Shown one piece after another: positions 26,205 to 33,416 of a stretch of DNA of 64,000 nucleotides. This DNA is from Paenibacillus sp. SYP-B4298. Lineage in GTDB: Bacteria > Bacillota > Bacilli > Paenibacillales > Paenibacillaceae. How positions within the stretch are numbered: the stretch's first letter is position 1; each line of letters begins with the position of its first letter. The stretch lies in contig NZ_CP115484.1 of NCBI RefSeq assembly GCF_027627475.1, forward strand, positions 2,216,001 to 2,280,000, given 5' to 3'. The translations under genes and the position numbers were made by a program. Under the pieces are notes generated by a model. It saw nothing but the letters and a program-made list of their open reading frames with translations, did not search any database and was not told the origin of the DNA.

Positions 26205-27125
26205 TCAAGAATTGTATTTGATCCGCGGGTCCAGCAGCCGATAGATCAGATCTGTAATCAGATTGGTAATAATAACCGTAATCGCAATAATAAATACAGC
26301 AGCCTGAACAATAGCCATATCTCTCGTATTAATCGCCGTAACGAGCAGTTGCCCCAGGCCCGGCCAGGCAAATACCGTCTCCGTCACGAGTGTGCCGCCG
26401 ATCAAACTTGTAAATTGCAGCCCCATAATGGTAACGACAGGTATCATGCCATTGCGCAACGCATGCTTACCGACGACGATTGCTTCCACCAGCCCCTTGC
26501 TGCGGGCGGTGCGGATATAATCCTGATTCAGAATCTCCAGCATATTGGAGCGGATCAGACGGGTCATCTGGGCGGCAAGCCCGACGCCCAGCGTGAACGC
26601 GGGCAAGGCTAGATGCTCAAGTCCGCCTCGACCGGATACAGGAAAGTAGCCGAGTTGTACGGAGAAAATCAGAATCAGCATAATACCCATCCAAAAATTA
26701 GGCATCGCCTTGCCAATAACCGCCAGCCCCGAGATGAGCAAATCGAGCACCGTATTGCGCTTGACAGCCGATATGATGCCCAGCGGCACCGCCAGCACGA
26801 CAGCGATCAGCATAGAGGCAGCCGCAAGCTCAAAGCTTGCAGGCAGCCGCTCCAGCACGAGCGGCAGCGCCTCCTCCCCATAGTGGAAGGATGTGCCGAA
26901 GTTGCCCTGCACGACATTGCCGAGGAAGGTAGCGTATTGCTCATATAGCGGCCGATCCAGTCCCCAAGCCGCACGCAGTGCTTCCCGGTCAGCCTCTGTG
27001 GCCGTCTCAGGCAGCATCAGGTTGACCGGATCACCCGTAATATGCACCAACACAAATACAATTAGCGAAATTAAAAACAGGACTGGCACAATCTGCAGCG
27101 CCATCCTGAATATATATTTGCCCAC
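26205..27125 (-). CDS. Oligopeptide ABC transporter permease (DppB type)
   Basis: 306 residues, six predicted helices. GDPVNLMLPETATEADREAL near residue 35 and the EAA-like loop VGKHALRNGMIPVV mark the DppB/OppB family. It pairs with the DppC-type subunit. Confidence 0.93.
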   Translation of the reverse strand: MGKYIFRMALQIVPVLFLISLIVFVLVHITGDPVNLMLPETATEADREALRAAWGLDRPLYEQYATFLGNVVQGNFGTSFHYGEEALPLVLERLPASFELAAASMLIAVVLAVPLGIISAVKRNTVLDLLISGLAVIGKAMPNFWMGIMLILIFSVQLGYFPVSGRGGLEHLALPAFTLGVGLAAQMTRLIRSNMLEILNQDYIRTARSKGLVEAIVVGKHALRNGMIPVVTIMGLQFTSLIGGTLVTETVFAWPGLGQLLVTAINTRDMAIVQAAVFIIAITVIITNLITDLIYRLLDPRIKYNS

Positions 27126-27193
27126 GGCCGCTCCTCCTTCATGATGTCTTCAAGCGAAGAGGGGAACCGCTAGTGTTCCCCATCTTGTCCTGC

Positions 27194-28786
27194 TTATTTT
27201 AACGTGATTTCCTCCGCGAAGAACATCTCATCCAGACGAGGCGCATATTGGATACGCTCGTTCACGCCGTAGACTCCCTTCATCTGATACAGATAAATGG
27301 TTGGGCGATCATTGGCGATATGCTGTTGCACTTGCTGATATTGCTTCTCGCGTTCCTCAGGATTCATATTGACCGCTGCTGCCTGAAGCAGTGCTTCCAC
27401 CTCAGGATTGTTGTAATCTGTTTCGCCCTTCGCATTTTCAACCAGGAAACGGTTATAGTTGTTCGACGCATCGAACAGCGAGTTGCCGACTCCGAGCAGG
27501 AACAGCTCCTTGAATTTCTTCGCATTATACGTTTCGCTGAACTTGCTTGGCTCTAGAATCTCCAGATTCACTTCAAAGCCTGCCTGGGTCAGCATCGCCG
27601 CCACAACCTCAGCCACCTCTTTGTAGTTGGAGCCCGCAGTGAAGGTCAGCTTCGGCCCGCTCTCATAGCCCGCTTCCTTCAGCAGCGCCTTGGCTTTGTC
27701 CAGATCATAAATATAGTTGTCGTACAGACTAGGGTCAGCGCCGAAGTTGCCCGGTGTCACCGAAGTCCGGGTCGGCGTGCCTGCCCCGCCAGCGATGCTG
27801 TCGATGATCGCTTGCTTGTCAATCGCCAGCTCAATCGCCTCGCGCACCTTCGGATTCGCTGTCACGGAGCCTTCTCCTGTGCGCATCAGCACATGCAGCA
27901 CCCGCTGAATCGTTGCCTGCTCGATCGATGCTTTGCCAGAGCTGTTGATGCGTTCAATATCTGTGGCCGGCACATTCGATACGATGTCTACTCCGCCTGT
28001 GAGCAGCTCAGATACTCGGGTCGCCGCTTCCGGGATCATGCGGAATACGACCTTGTCCCATTTAGGCTCGCCGCCAAAATAGCTATCATTTTTCACCAGC
28101 TCGATCCGGTCATCCTTCGTCCATTTGCTGAACTTGTATGGGCCTGTACCGACAGGAGCCTTCAGGAAGGCTTCAATCCCCTTCTCCTGAATATACTTAG
28201 AGGGCAGAATATCCGCGCCCATCCGCGACAGGCGATTGAGCATGATCGGATCAGGATGATTCGTCACAATATCGACCGTATGCGCGTCAATTACATTCAC
28301 TTCTTTAAGATCCTTGTAATAGGTATGCTGCTTCAACGCGCTGTCCTTGGCTACACGCTCCAGAGAGAACTTCACATCGTCCGCCGTGAACGGGTCGCCG
28401 TTGTGGAACAACACATCATCGCGCAGCTTGAAGCGCCAGGTCAGCTCATCGCGCTGCTCCCAGGAGGTCGCCAGAGAAGGCTGCTTGTTCTGCGAGCTGT
28501 CGTTCTTGAGCAAGTAATCAAATACATTGACCATCACCGCTTCGCTGAACGTGTTATTGTTATTGTGTACATCGAAACTCTCAATATCAGTAGGATTGGC
28601 GATCGTGAGCACCTTCTCCCCACTGGCTGCCGGAGTTTTACTCTCGGTATTCGTTCCTTTGTCCGTGCCAGTCGTCGTGTTGCCGCCACCGCCAGAGCTG
28701 GAGCAGCCAGCCAGAATCAGCATGCCTGCCAGCAGGACGATCAGCCCTTTCATCATTGCTCGTCTGGATGTCAATGTACTCAGCAT
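27194..28786 (-). CDS. Peptide-binding lipoprotein (SBP family 5)
   Basis: 530 residues. Lipobox LILAGC gives Cys28 as the lipidated residue, followed by a Gly/Thr-rich linker. The mature part is an extracellular family 5 solute-binding protein (e.g. WRFKLRDDVLFHNGDPFTAD, the family signature). It delivers peptides, or possibly another family 5 ligand, to the permeases. GGAGG lies 8 nt before the ATG. First transporter gene after the amidohydrolase. Confidence 0.93.
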   Translation of the reverse strand: MLSTLTSRRAMMKGLIVLLAGMLILAGCSSSGGGGNTTTGTDKGTNTESKTPAASGEKVLTIANPTDIESFDVHNNNNTFSEAVMVNVFDYLLKNDSSQNKQPSLATSWEQRDELTWRFKLRDDVLFHNGDPFTADDVKFSLERVAKDSALKQHTYYKDLKEVNVIDAHTVDIVTNHPDPIMLNRLSRMGADILPSKYIQEKGIEAFLKAPVGTGPYKFSKWTKDDRIELVKNDSYFGGEPKWDKVVFRMIPEAATRVSELLTGGVDIVSNVPATDIERINSSGKASIEQATIQRVLHVLMRTGEGSVTANPKVREAIELAIDKQAIIDSIAGGAGTPTRTSVTPGNFGADPSLYDNYIYDLDKAKALLKEAGYESGPKLTFTAGSNYKEVAEVVAAMLTQAGFEVNLEILEPSKFSETYNAKKFKELFLLGVGNSLFDASNNYNRFLVENAKGETDYNNPEVEALLQAAAVNMNPEEREKQYQQVQQHIANDRPTIYLYQMKGVYGVNERIQYAPRLDEMFFAEEITLK

Positions 28787-28800
28787 CTTTTAAGCCTCCA

Positions 28801-30012
28801 TTATTGTTTAGTAGGGTATACAGGGTGTTCCAGATAAGACAAGCCCAAGTGAACCAACAGTGACGCCCCCAGCACCATCGCTTCCTCATCCAGGTCGAAC
28901 TGAGGATGGTGCAGCGGAAACATCGTCTCGCGCTGTCCATTACTGGCTCCCAGCCGGAAGAAGACACCCGGCACCTGCTCCGCATAAAAAGCAAAATCCT
29001 CTCCGCCTGTTGACGGCTTCACATGCTCCCAGCGCCTTTCTCCCAGTAGCTGTTCACTCGCCTCTGTGAAGAAGCGCACCATCTGCCCATCATTATGCAC
29101 AGGCGGGTAGCCCATCCCGAAGTTCAGCTCATAGCCTGCGCCGAACGACTGCACGACGCCACCGATCACTTGATGCAGCAGCTTGGGCACCTGCTCTCTG
29201 ACGACAGGAGACAATGTCCGTACCGTGCCCTTCATCCGCACCTCAGGCGCGATCGCGGTACCCATATAGCCGCCCTCGATCTTGCCGATCGTCACCACGA
29301 CAGTCTCCAGCGGATCAATCAGACGGCTCGCTATATGCTGCAACGCTGTAATGACCTGCGCCGACACTGTAATGGCATCGATCGTCTCATGCGGGCGTGC
29401 CGCATGGCCGCCCTTGCCCGTAATCACCAGCTCGAAGCCATCTGCCGAAGCGAAGGCGATGCCATCTGTTACCGCAAGCCGCCCGGTTGGCAAAGCCGGG
29501 AATACATGCAATCCCGCCATCGCCTCGATGCGCGGCTCCTGCTCCAACAGACCATCCTCGATCATCGCCTTGGCCCCGGCAAGTCCCTCCTCTGCCGGCT
29601 GAAATACGAACTTGATATTGCCGCGCTCTGGTCTTCCCAGCTCTGCCAGAAGCCCCGCTGCACCCATCAGCATACTCGTATGCGCATCATGGCCGCACAG
29701 ATGCGCTTTGCCGGGAATCGTCGAGCAATAGTCTACACGCTTGGCATCTTGAATCGGGAGCGCGTCCATGTCGGCTCGCAGGCCGATCGTAGGTCCTGGC
29801 TGCTTGCCGCGCAGTAGCGCTACGACACCTGTGCCGCCGAGTCCTGTCTGCACCTCCAGGCCGCAGGCTCGAAGATGCGCCTCGACAATTGCAGCCGTGC
29901 GCACCTCCTCATAGCCGATCTCTGGGTGACGGTGAAAGTCCCGCCTCCACGAGACCATTCGTTCTTTCCATTCAGCGGCCTTCGTCAGTATGTATTGCGG
30001 CTGTATCGACAT
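28801..30012 (-). CDS. M20-family amidohydrolase/aminoacylase
   Basis: 403 residues. RRDFHRHPEIGYEE at the N-terminus, GLRADMDALPI, and LCGHDAHTSML are the metal-binding signatures of the M20D (hippurate hydrolase/IAA-amino acid hydrolase) group. It hydrolyses N-acyl amino acids or related amides. ATG at 30012 follows AAGGAG by 9 nt and lies inside the 3' end of the regulator gene (41-bp overlap). Its place before a peptide importer suggests the imported substrates include N-acylated peptides or amino acids. Confidence 0.9.
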   Translation of the reverse strand: MSIQPQYILTKAAEWKERMVSWRRDFHRHPEIGYEEVRTAAIVEAHLRACGLEVQTGLGGTGVVALLRGKQPGPTIGLRADMDALPIQDAKRVDYCSTIPGKAHLCGHDAHTSMLMGAAGLLAELGRPERGNIKFVFQPAEEGLAGAKAMIEDGLLEQEPRIEAMAGLHVFPALPTGRLAVTDGIAFASADGFELVITGKGGHAARPHETIDAITVSAQVITALQHIASRLIDPLETVVVTIGKIEGGYMGTAIAPEVRMKGTVRTLSPVVREQVPKLLHQVIGGVVQSFGAGYELNFGMGYPPVHNDGQMVRFFTEASEQLLGERRWEHVKPSTGGEDFAFYAEQVPGVFFRLGASNGQRETMFPLHHPQFDLDEEAMVLGASLLVHLGLSYLEHPVYPTKQ

Positions 30013-30769
30013 GGCGTTCCACTCCTTCTCCAACATTATCCGCATCCCGGGGACGAAATACACGTGCATAGATCGCATCTGCAGAGCCGTCGATGTGCTG
30101 CCGCATCACATCCCGGGACTGATTGCAATCCCGCGCCTTCAGCGCCTCAAATAAAGCGGTGTGTCTCTCATTATTGGTCCGTCTAATCTGCTCATTATAA
30201 GGCATAAGATCTAGCGCGGGATTGATCCGAGTTCGAATCCGGCGCACAGCCTGCTCATAATAGCGATTGCCAGAGGCCTGAGCAATCTTGAGATGAAACT
30301 TGACATCGAGCGCGCGGAACAGCTCCCGTGGACAGGTGACGACCCGGCTCAGCTCCAGATAGCTATGCAGCTCCTCAAGCTGCGCATTCGTTATGCGCTC
30401 GGCAGCGAGCGCCGCGGCCTCCGGCTCGATCGTCAGCCTATATTCGAACAGCCGCAGCATGTCCTCCCAGTTATCCTCCAGCTCCTTGCGGTTGCGCAAA
30501 TGGGAGTTCATCGTGACCGGAAGGACGAAGGTACCTCCCTTGGCGCCAACACGCTTCTCGATCAGCCCCTTATCCTCCAACTGGCTGAGAGCTTCTCGCA
30601 CAGCCAATCGGCTGGCATTGAATATCGAGGCCAGCTCGCGCTCGGTCGGCAACTGCTGCTCTGACAACAGCTCCTTCAAGATGATCGCTTCCTCCAACTG
30701 CTCTAGAATGAAGTCGCTGACCTTCTTGGCGTTCACCTGCTCAAGACGGACAGGGAATTGAACCTGCAT
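29972..30769 (-). CDS. GntR/FadR-type (FCD domain) transcriptional regulator
   Basis: 265 residues. GntR winged helix (about 15-80: LPTERELASIFNASRLAVREAL) and an FCD ligand-binding domain with metal-ligand histidines (e.g. DVKFHLKIAQASGNRYY). First gene of the operon, likely repressing it until a peptide or organic-acid effector binds. A strong promoter and two short dyads lie upstream. Confidence 0.92.
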   Translation of the reverse strand: MQVQFPVRLEQVNAKKVSDFILEQLEEAIILKELLSEQQLPTERELASIFNASRLAVREALSQLEDKGLIEKRVGAKGGTFVLPVTMNSHLRNRKELEDNWEDMLRLFEYRLTIEPEAAALAAERITNAQLEELHSYLELSRVVTCPRELFRALDVKFHLKIAQASGNRYYEQAVRRIRTRINPALDLMPYNEQIRRTNNERHTALFEALKARDCNQSRDVMRQHIDGSADAIYARVFRPRDADNVGEGVERHVDTAAIHTDEGR

Positions 30770-30853
30770 GCCTTCACACTCCTGTTAACAAGTCGTTAGA
30801 AGCTGAATCCCCCGTATGCTCTGATTTACAGCGTTCACGACGGACATTATCAT

Positions 30854-30885
30854 TGATCTAATGATCATACCTTAGACCTTTAAGG
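30854..30885 (-). promoter_or_regulatory. Candidate GntR operators in the leader
   Basis: Two dyads downstream of the transcription start: TGATC-TAAT-GATCA (30854-30867) and CCTTA-N6-TAAGG (30870-30885). Position suggests a roadblock site for the FadR-type regulator. Confidence 0.45.
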
Positions 30886-30915
30886 ATCAAAAAACGAACC
30901 ATTCAGGCTAAGCTC

Positions 30916-30944
30916 ATTATAGACCTGTATTTTTTTAATGTCAA
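30916..30944 (-). promoter_or_regulatory. Promoter of the peptide-utilisation operon
   Basis: Perfect minus-strand TTGACA (30944-30939) and TATAAT (30921-30916) with a 17-bp spacer. Confidence 0.85.
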
Positions 30945-30966
30945 TGGGATTAGTGGGATTTGAATG

Positions 30967-31011
30967 CAAAAAGCCAAGCAAGCGGAGCCATCCTCCTCCC
31001 TTGCTTGGCTT
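30967..31011 (-). terminator. Terminator of the phytoene-synthase-like gene
   Basis: 12-bp perfect stem (AAGCCAAGCAAG with its complement), followed on the minus strand by TTTTTG. Confidence 0.85.
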
Positions 31012-31064
31012 GTCCTTCCTTCGCAGCCGTCAACATCCCACAGCGAGACGTTACGTACTACCCG

Positions 31065-31856
31065 TTAACTCAAGCTGTTGACCAGCTTCAGCACCGCCTG
31101 GCGGGTCAGCTTATTGCCTCCTGCAGCGATCAGATTGAGCGTCGCATGCGCCAGCTTTAGCGGAATTTTGCAAAATTCGAGTGCAGGGCCGCCTCGAAGC
31201 TCCTCATTATACGCATCGCCCAGTGCTAGATTGCGCCGTGTATACTGAATCATCTCCTTATTGCCCCACCCTTCCGGGTAGAAATCCACCCCGCGCTTCA
31301 GATCCTCCTCGCGGTTGCGCAGGATGTTCACCGCCTGCAAGCCCCGACCGAAGGCAACTGCCTTCACTGGGTCTGTCTTCGTACCGTCAAACCACAGCCA
31401 AATCTCCGACAGCATCTCGCCAACCATTCCGGCTACGCTGTACGTATACCCATCGAGGTCTTCGACGGTTCGAATCGACCATCCCCGCTTCACCCAATCC
31501 GCCATCTGATCGGACATCTTGGCAGTATATCGCAATACAACCTCGGAGACTGTCGCCGGACAGAGCATCGCCCATTCATGCAGGCGAACGCTGACCTCAG
31601 GCAGCCTGTCTTGATAAGGGGCCAGCATGGCCTTCACCGACTCCAGATCGGCGGGAACTACCAGCAGATCACGGATCTGACGCAGCAGTTGAATTTTGAG
31701 TTCATCATCAAGCTCTTCATGATCCTCAATCTCATCGATCGCTCTCATACATAGGTAAGCGGAAGCGACCGCTTCCTTCAAGCCCGGCACAAGCCGATCG
31801 ATAGGAATGAAAAATGTTCGGCTTGTCTTTTTCAGCATGATAAGTGCATCGTCCAA
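31065..31856 (-). CDS. Phytoene/squalene synthase family protein
   Basis: About 263 residues. The first aspartate-rich motif DEIED (about 41-45) and the second, NREEDLKRGVDFYP (about 185), are the diphosphate/Mg2+ sites of head-to-head prenyl synthases, which make squalene, dehydrosqualene or phytoene. No desaturase or other carotenoid or hopanoid gene is adjacent, so the product is unknown. A GGAGGT 10 nt upstream points to the TTG at 31856; an ATG at 31874 overlaps that site. Confidence 0.85.
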   Translation of the reverse strand: MDDALIMLKKTSRTFFIPIDRLVPGLKEAVASAYLCMRAIDEIEDHEELDDELKIQLLRQIRDLLVVPADLESVKAMLAPYQDRLPEVSVRLHEWAMLCPATVSEVVLRYTAKMSDQMADWVKRGWSIRTVEDLDGYTYSVAGMVGEMLSEIWLWFDGTKTDPVKAVAFGRGLQAVNILRNREEDLKRGVDFYPEGWGNKEMIQYTRRNLALGDAYNEELRGGPALEFCKIPLKLAHATLNLIAAGGNKLTRQAVLKLVNSLS

Positions 31857-32102
31857 GAACAATAATACCTCCATAGCAGCGCTGCTTATTATTTACTTTC
31901 TTTATCATATCATAATTTAATCTGAACTAGTAGAGCACTGCCATCCAGCTTATTGAATCGCTGCCTGCTGAATGCCCGACCAAAAAATAATTTTCAGAAT
32001 GTTCATTTTACAGCCATCTCCGCGTGCGCTATGCTTAACCTATAGAACAATAGCGCATCTTTGGCTTCATGCCGAGTGCTAGGCTGCAAGGAGGGATTAC
32101 CT

Positions 32103-32198
32103 ATGTACGCAACATTGCTGATTGCGGTAATGATTATCGGCGCTGGAATCATTCTGTACGGCGGCAGAGCTGCTGTACGGTCCGAGGAGGATAACTAG
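32103..32198 (+). CDS. Single-span membrane microprotein (31 aa)
   Basis: AAGGAGGG 8 nt before an ATG, then one hydrophobic helix (LLIAVMIIGAGIILYGG) and a charged tail RAAVRSEEDN. A hairpin follows the stop. I do not recognise it; it resembles other single-span bacterial microproteins in layout only. The stretch 31857-32102 before it holds no visible gene. Confidence 0.5.
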   Translation: MYATLLIAVMIIGAGIILYGGRAAVRSEEDN

Positions 32199-32210
32199 AA
32201 GTCTGGATGG

Positions 32211-32232
32211 GAGCCGCCTTGGTTGGCGGCTC
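32211..32232 (+). terminator. Hairpin after the 31-aa microprotein
   Basis: GAGCCGCC/GGCGGCTC, 8-bp perfect stem with 6-nt loop, 12 bp after the stop codon. There is no clear T-run. Confidence 0.5.
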
Positions 32233-32283
32233 AGCCATGCTATTACATATGTGCGGGAACCCTAGCCTTAATGTTCATGGCTG

Positions 32284-32546
32284 CTAGCGGCAGCCTGTTT
32301 TAATTTCACCCTTAACTGTAAGCCCTTTCTTTCCTCTTGCCACTATGCAAGCCAGGCGACTCGTCCGCGTGCAGCTCCGGGCCGCGGTGTTTCCCTGCCT
32401 GACGACAATCCGTTCAACCCGTCGAACCCGTGCCTGCTGTGGGCCGCTGCCCTCTCCTGCATCTTGCCGACCCTGCTGCCGGCTCACTTCTTCAAGCTTG
32501 CATAGGTTATGCCATCAGGCACATCGTCAACCTCTTCAATATTCAT
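32284..32546 (-). pseudogene. Possible frameshifted small ORF remnant
   Basis: A frame beginning MNIEEVDDVPDG (ATG 32546, AAGGA 7 nt upstream) hits TGA at 32484. The +/- frame takes over at the same spot and reads LEEVSRQQGRQDAGEGSG, continuing to 32284. Joining the two gives an acidic then basic protein of about 85 residues. I do not recognise it; chance is not excluded. Nothing else is seen in 32233-32669. Confidence 0.22.
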
Positions 32547-32669
32547 CATCAGATCCTTGCTCCTGCTCCATACATTACCCTCTCTAGTTCATCTGTCCAC
32601 CATTGGGATCGCTGGGCTCCATCTTTTCGCAACGAGCTGTCATTCACCAGATTTTAGGACACTAAAACA

Positions 32670-32723
32670 TTGTATTCCACTCTATTTTTTAATACGATGA
32701 AATAGATTGTAAATTTACAATCG
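32670..32723 (+). promoter_or_regulatory. tetR promoter and palindromic operator
   Basis: TTGTAT (32670-32675) and TACGAT (32693-32698), 17-bp spacer. Right after the -10 is the perfect 18-bp palindrome GATTGTAAATTTACAATC (32706-32723), at the expected transcription start. This is a classical autoregulatory TetR site. Confidence 0.7.
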
Positions 32724-32772
32724 ATACATTCAGTTGTTATTTAATGTAAAAAAACAGAAAGTGGTGACGTTG

Positions 32773-33327
32773 TTGCAGAGAAACCGAAAGCCCGATCCCC
32801 GGATCAGGCGAACTAACAGATTTATCAGAGAAGCCCTCATCCGGCTAATCGATGAAAAGGGGTATGATGCCATTACAGTGCTGGACATTACCGGGCGGGC
32901 CGATATTAACCGCTCTACCTTTTACTATCATTACAGAGACAAGGAAGAACTACTGCGGCAGACCGTTGAAGACATGCTGGCGATGGCGGAGAAGGAGCTG
33001 CTCTTGCCTCTCCGTATTCCTTCACACGACCCGGAGGAAGAGCGAACGCAACTGCTTGCCCGATTAATGGACCATGTCGATGCGAACAATGACTATTACC
33101 GCATCATGCTGTCCCATATTCCACAGCTCGGCAGACGGCTGTCCGCGATGATTCAGCAGCTCGCTTCCCCATGTAGCGGCGGGAGCGCATCTTCCAAGCT
33201 GCCTGTTAAGAGCAGAGACGACATCTGGGTAGATGCCATTGTTCGCTGGCTGAACGAGCCGCCTCCACGTTCCTCTGAAGCTATGGCTCGTCGGCTGCTG
33301 CGATTGCTCAAGGCCGCCAATGGCTAG
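32773..33327 (+). CDS. TetR/AcrR-family regulator
   Basis: About 184 residues. Helix-turn-helix at about 15-60 (FIREALIRLIDEKGYDAITV, then INRSTFYYHY), with a C-terminal domain of the TetR_C_33-like kind. The start is uncertain: GTG and TTG codons cluster at 32761-32775 with only GTGGTG as ribosome site; an ATG at 32734 is also in frame. The upstream gap has a strong operator. No transporter or enzyme it might control is adjacent. Confidence 0.85.
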   Translation: MQRNRKPDPRIRRTNRFIREALIRLIDEKGYDAITVLDITGRADINRSTFYYHYRDKEELLRQTVEDMLAMAEKELLLPLRIPSHDPEEERTQLLARLMDHVDANNDYYRIMLSHIPQLGRRLSAMIQQLASPCSGGSASSKLPVKSRDDIWVDAIVRWLNEPPPRSSEAMARRLLRLLKAANG

Positions 33328-33352
33328 CTGAAAGCACTAACATCGCTCTATG

Positions 33353-33401
33353 ACAAGCCGGCTGCCCTTCAGATCGCACAGGCAGCCGGCTTGTTGTTGC
33401 G
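33353..33401 (+). terminator. tetR terminator
   Basis: 14-bp perfect stem (ACAAGCCGGCTGCC with its complement 33381-33394), followed by TGTTG. It also lies between convergent genes and may work in both directions. Confidence 0.75.
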
Positions 33402-33416
33402 CATGATTCACTACAA

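Noticed and set aside
32484-32486. In-frame TGA read as selenocysteine
   Set aside because: No SECIS-like hairpin follows and no selenoprotein family fits; a frameshift or chance is simpler.
32284-32487. GTG-initiated 67-codon minus-strand frame as an intact gene
   Set aside because: The ribosome site is weak, and the sequence upstream of the GTG reads as coding in another frame, so I prefer a decayed ORF.
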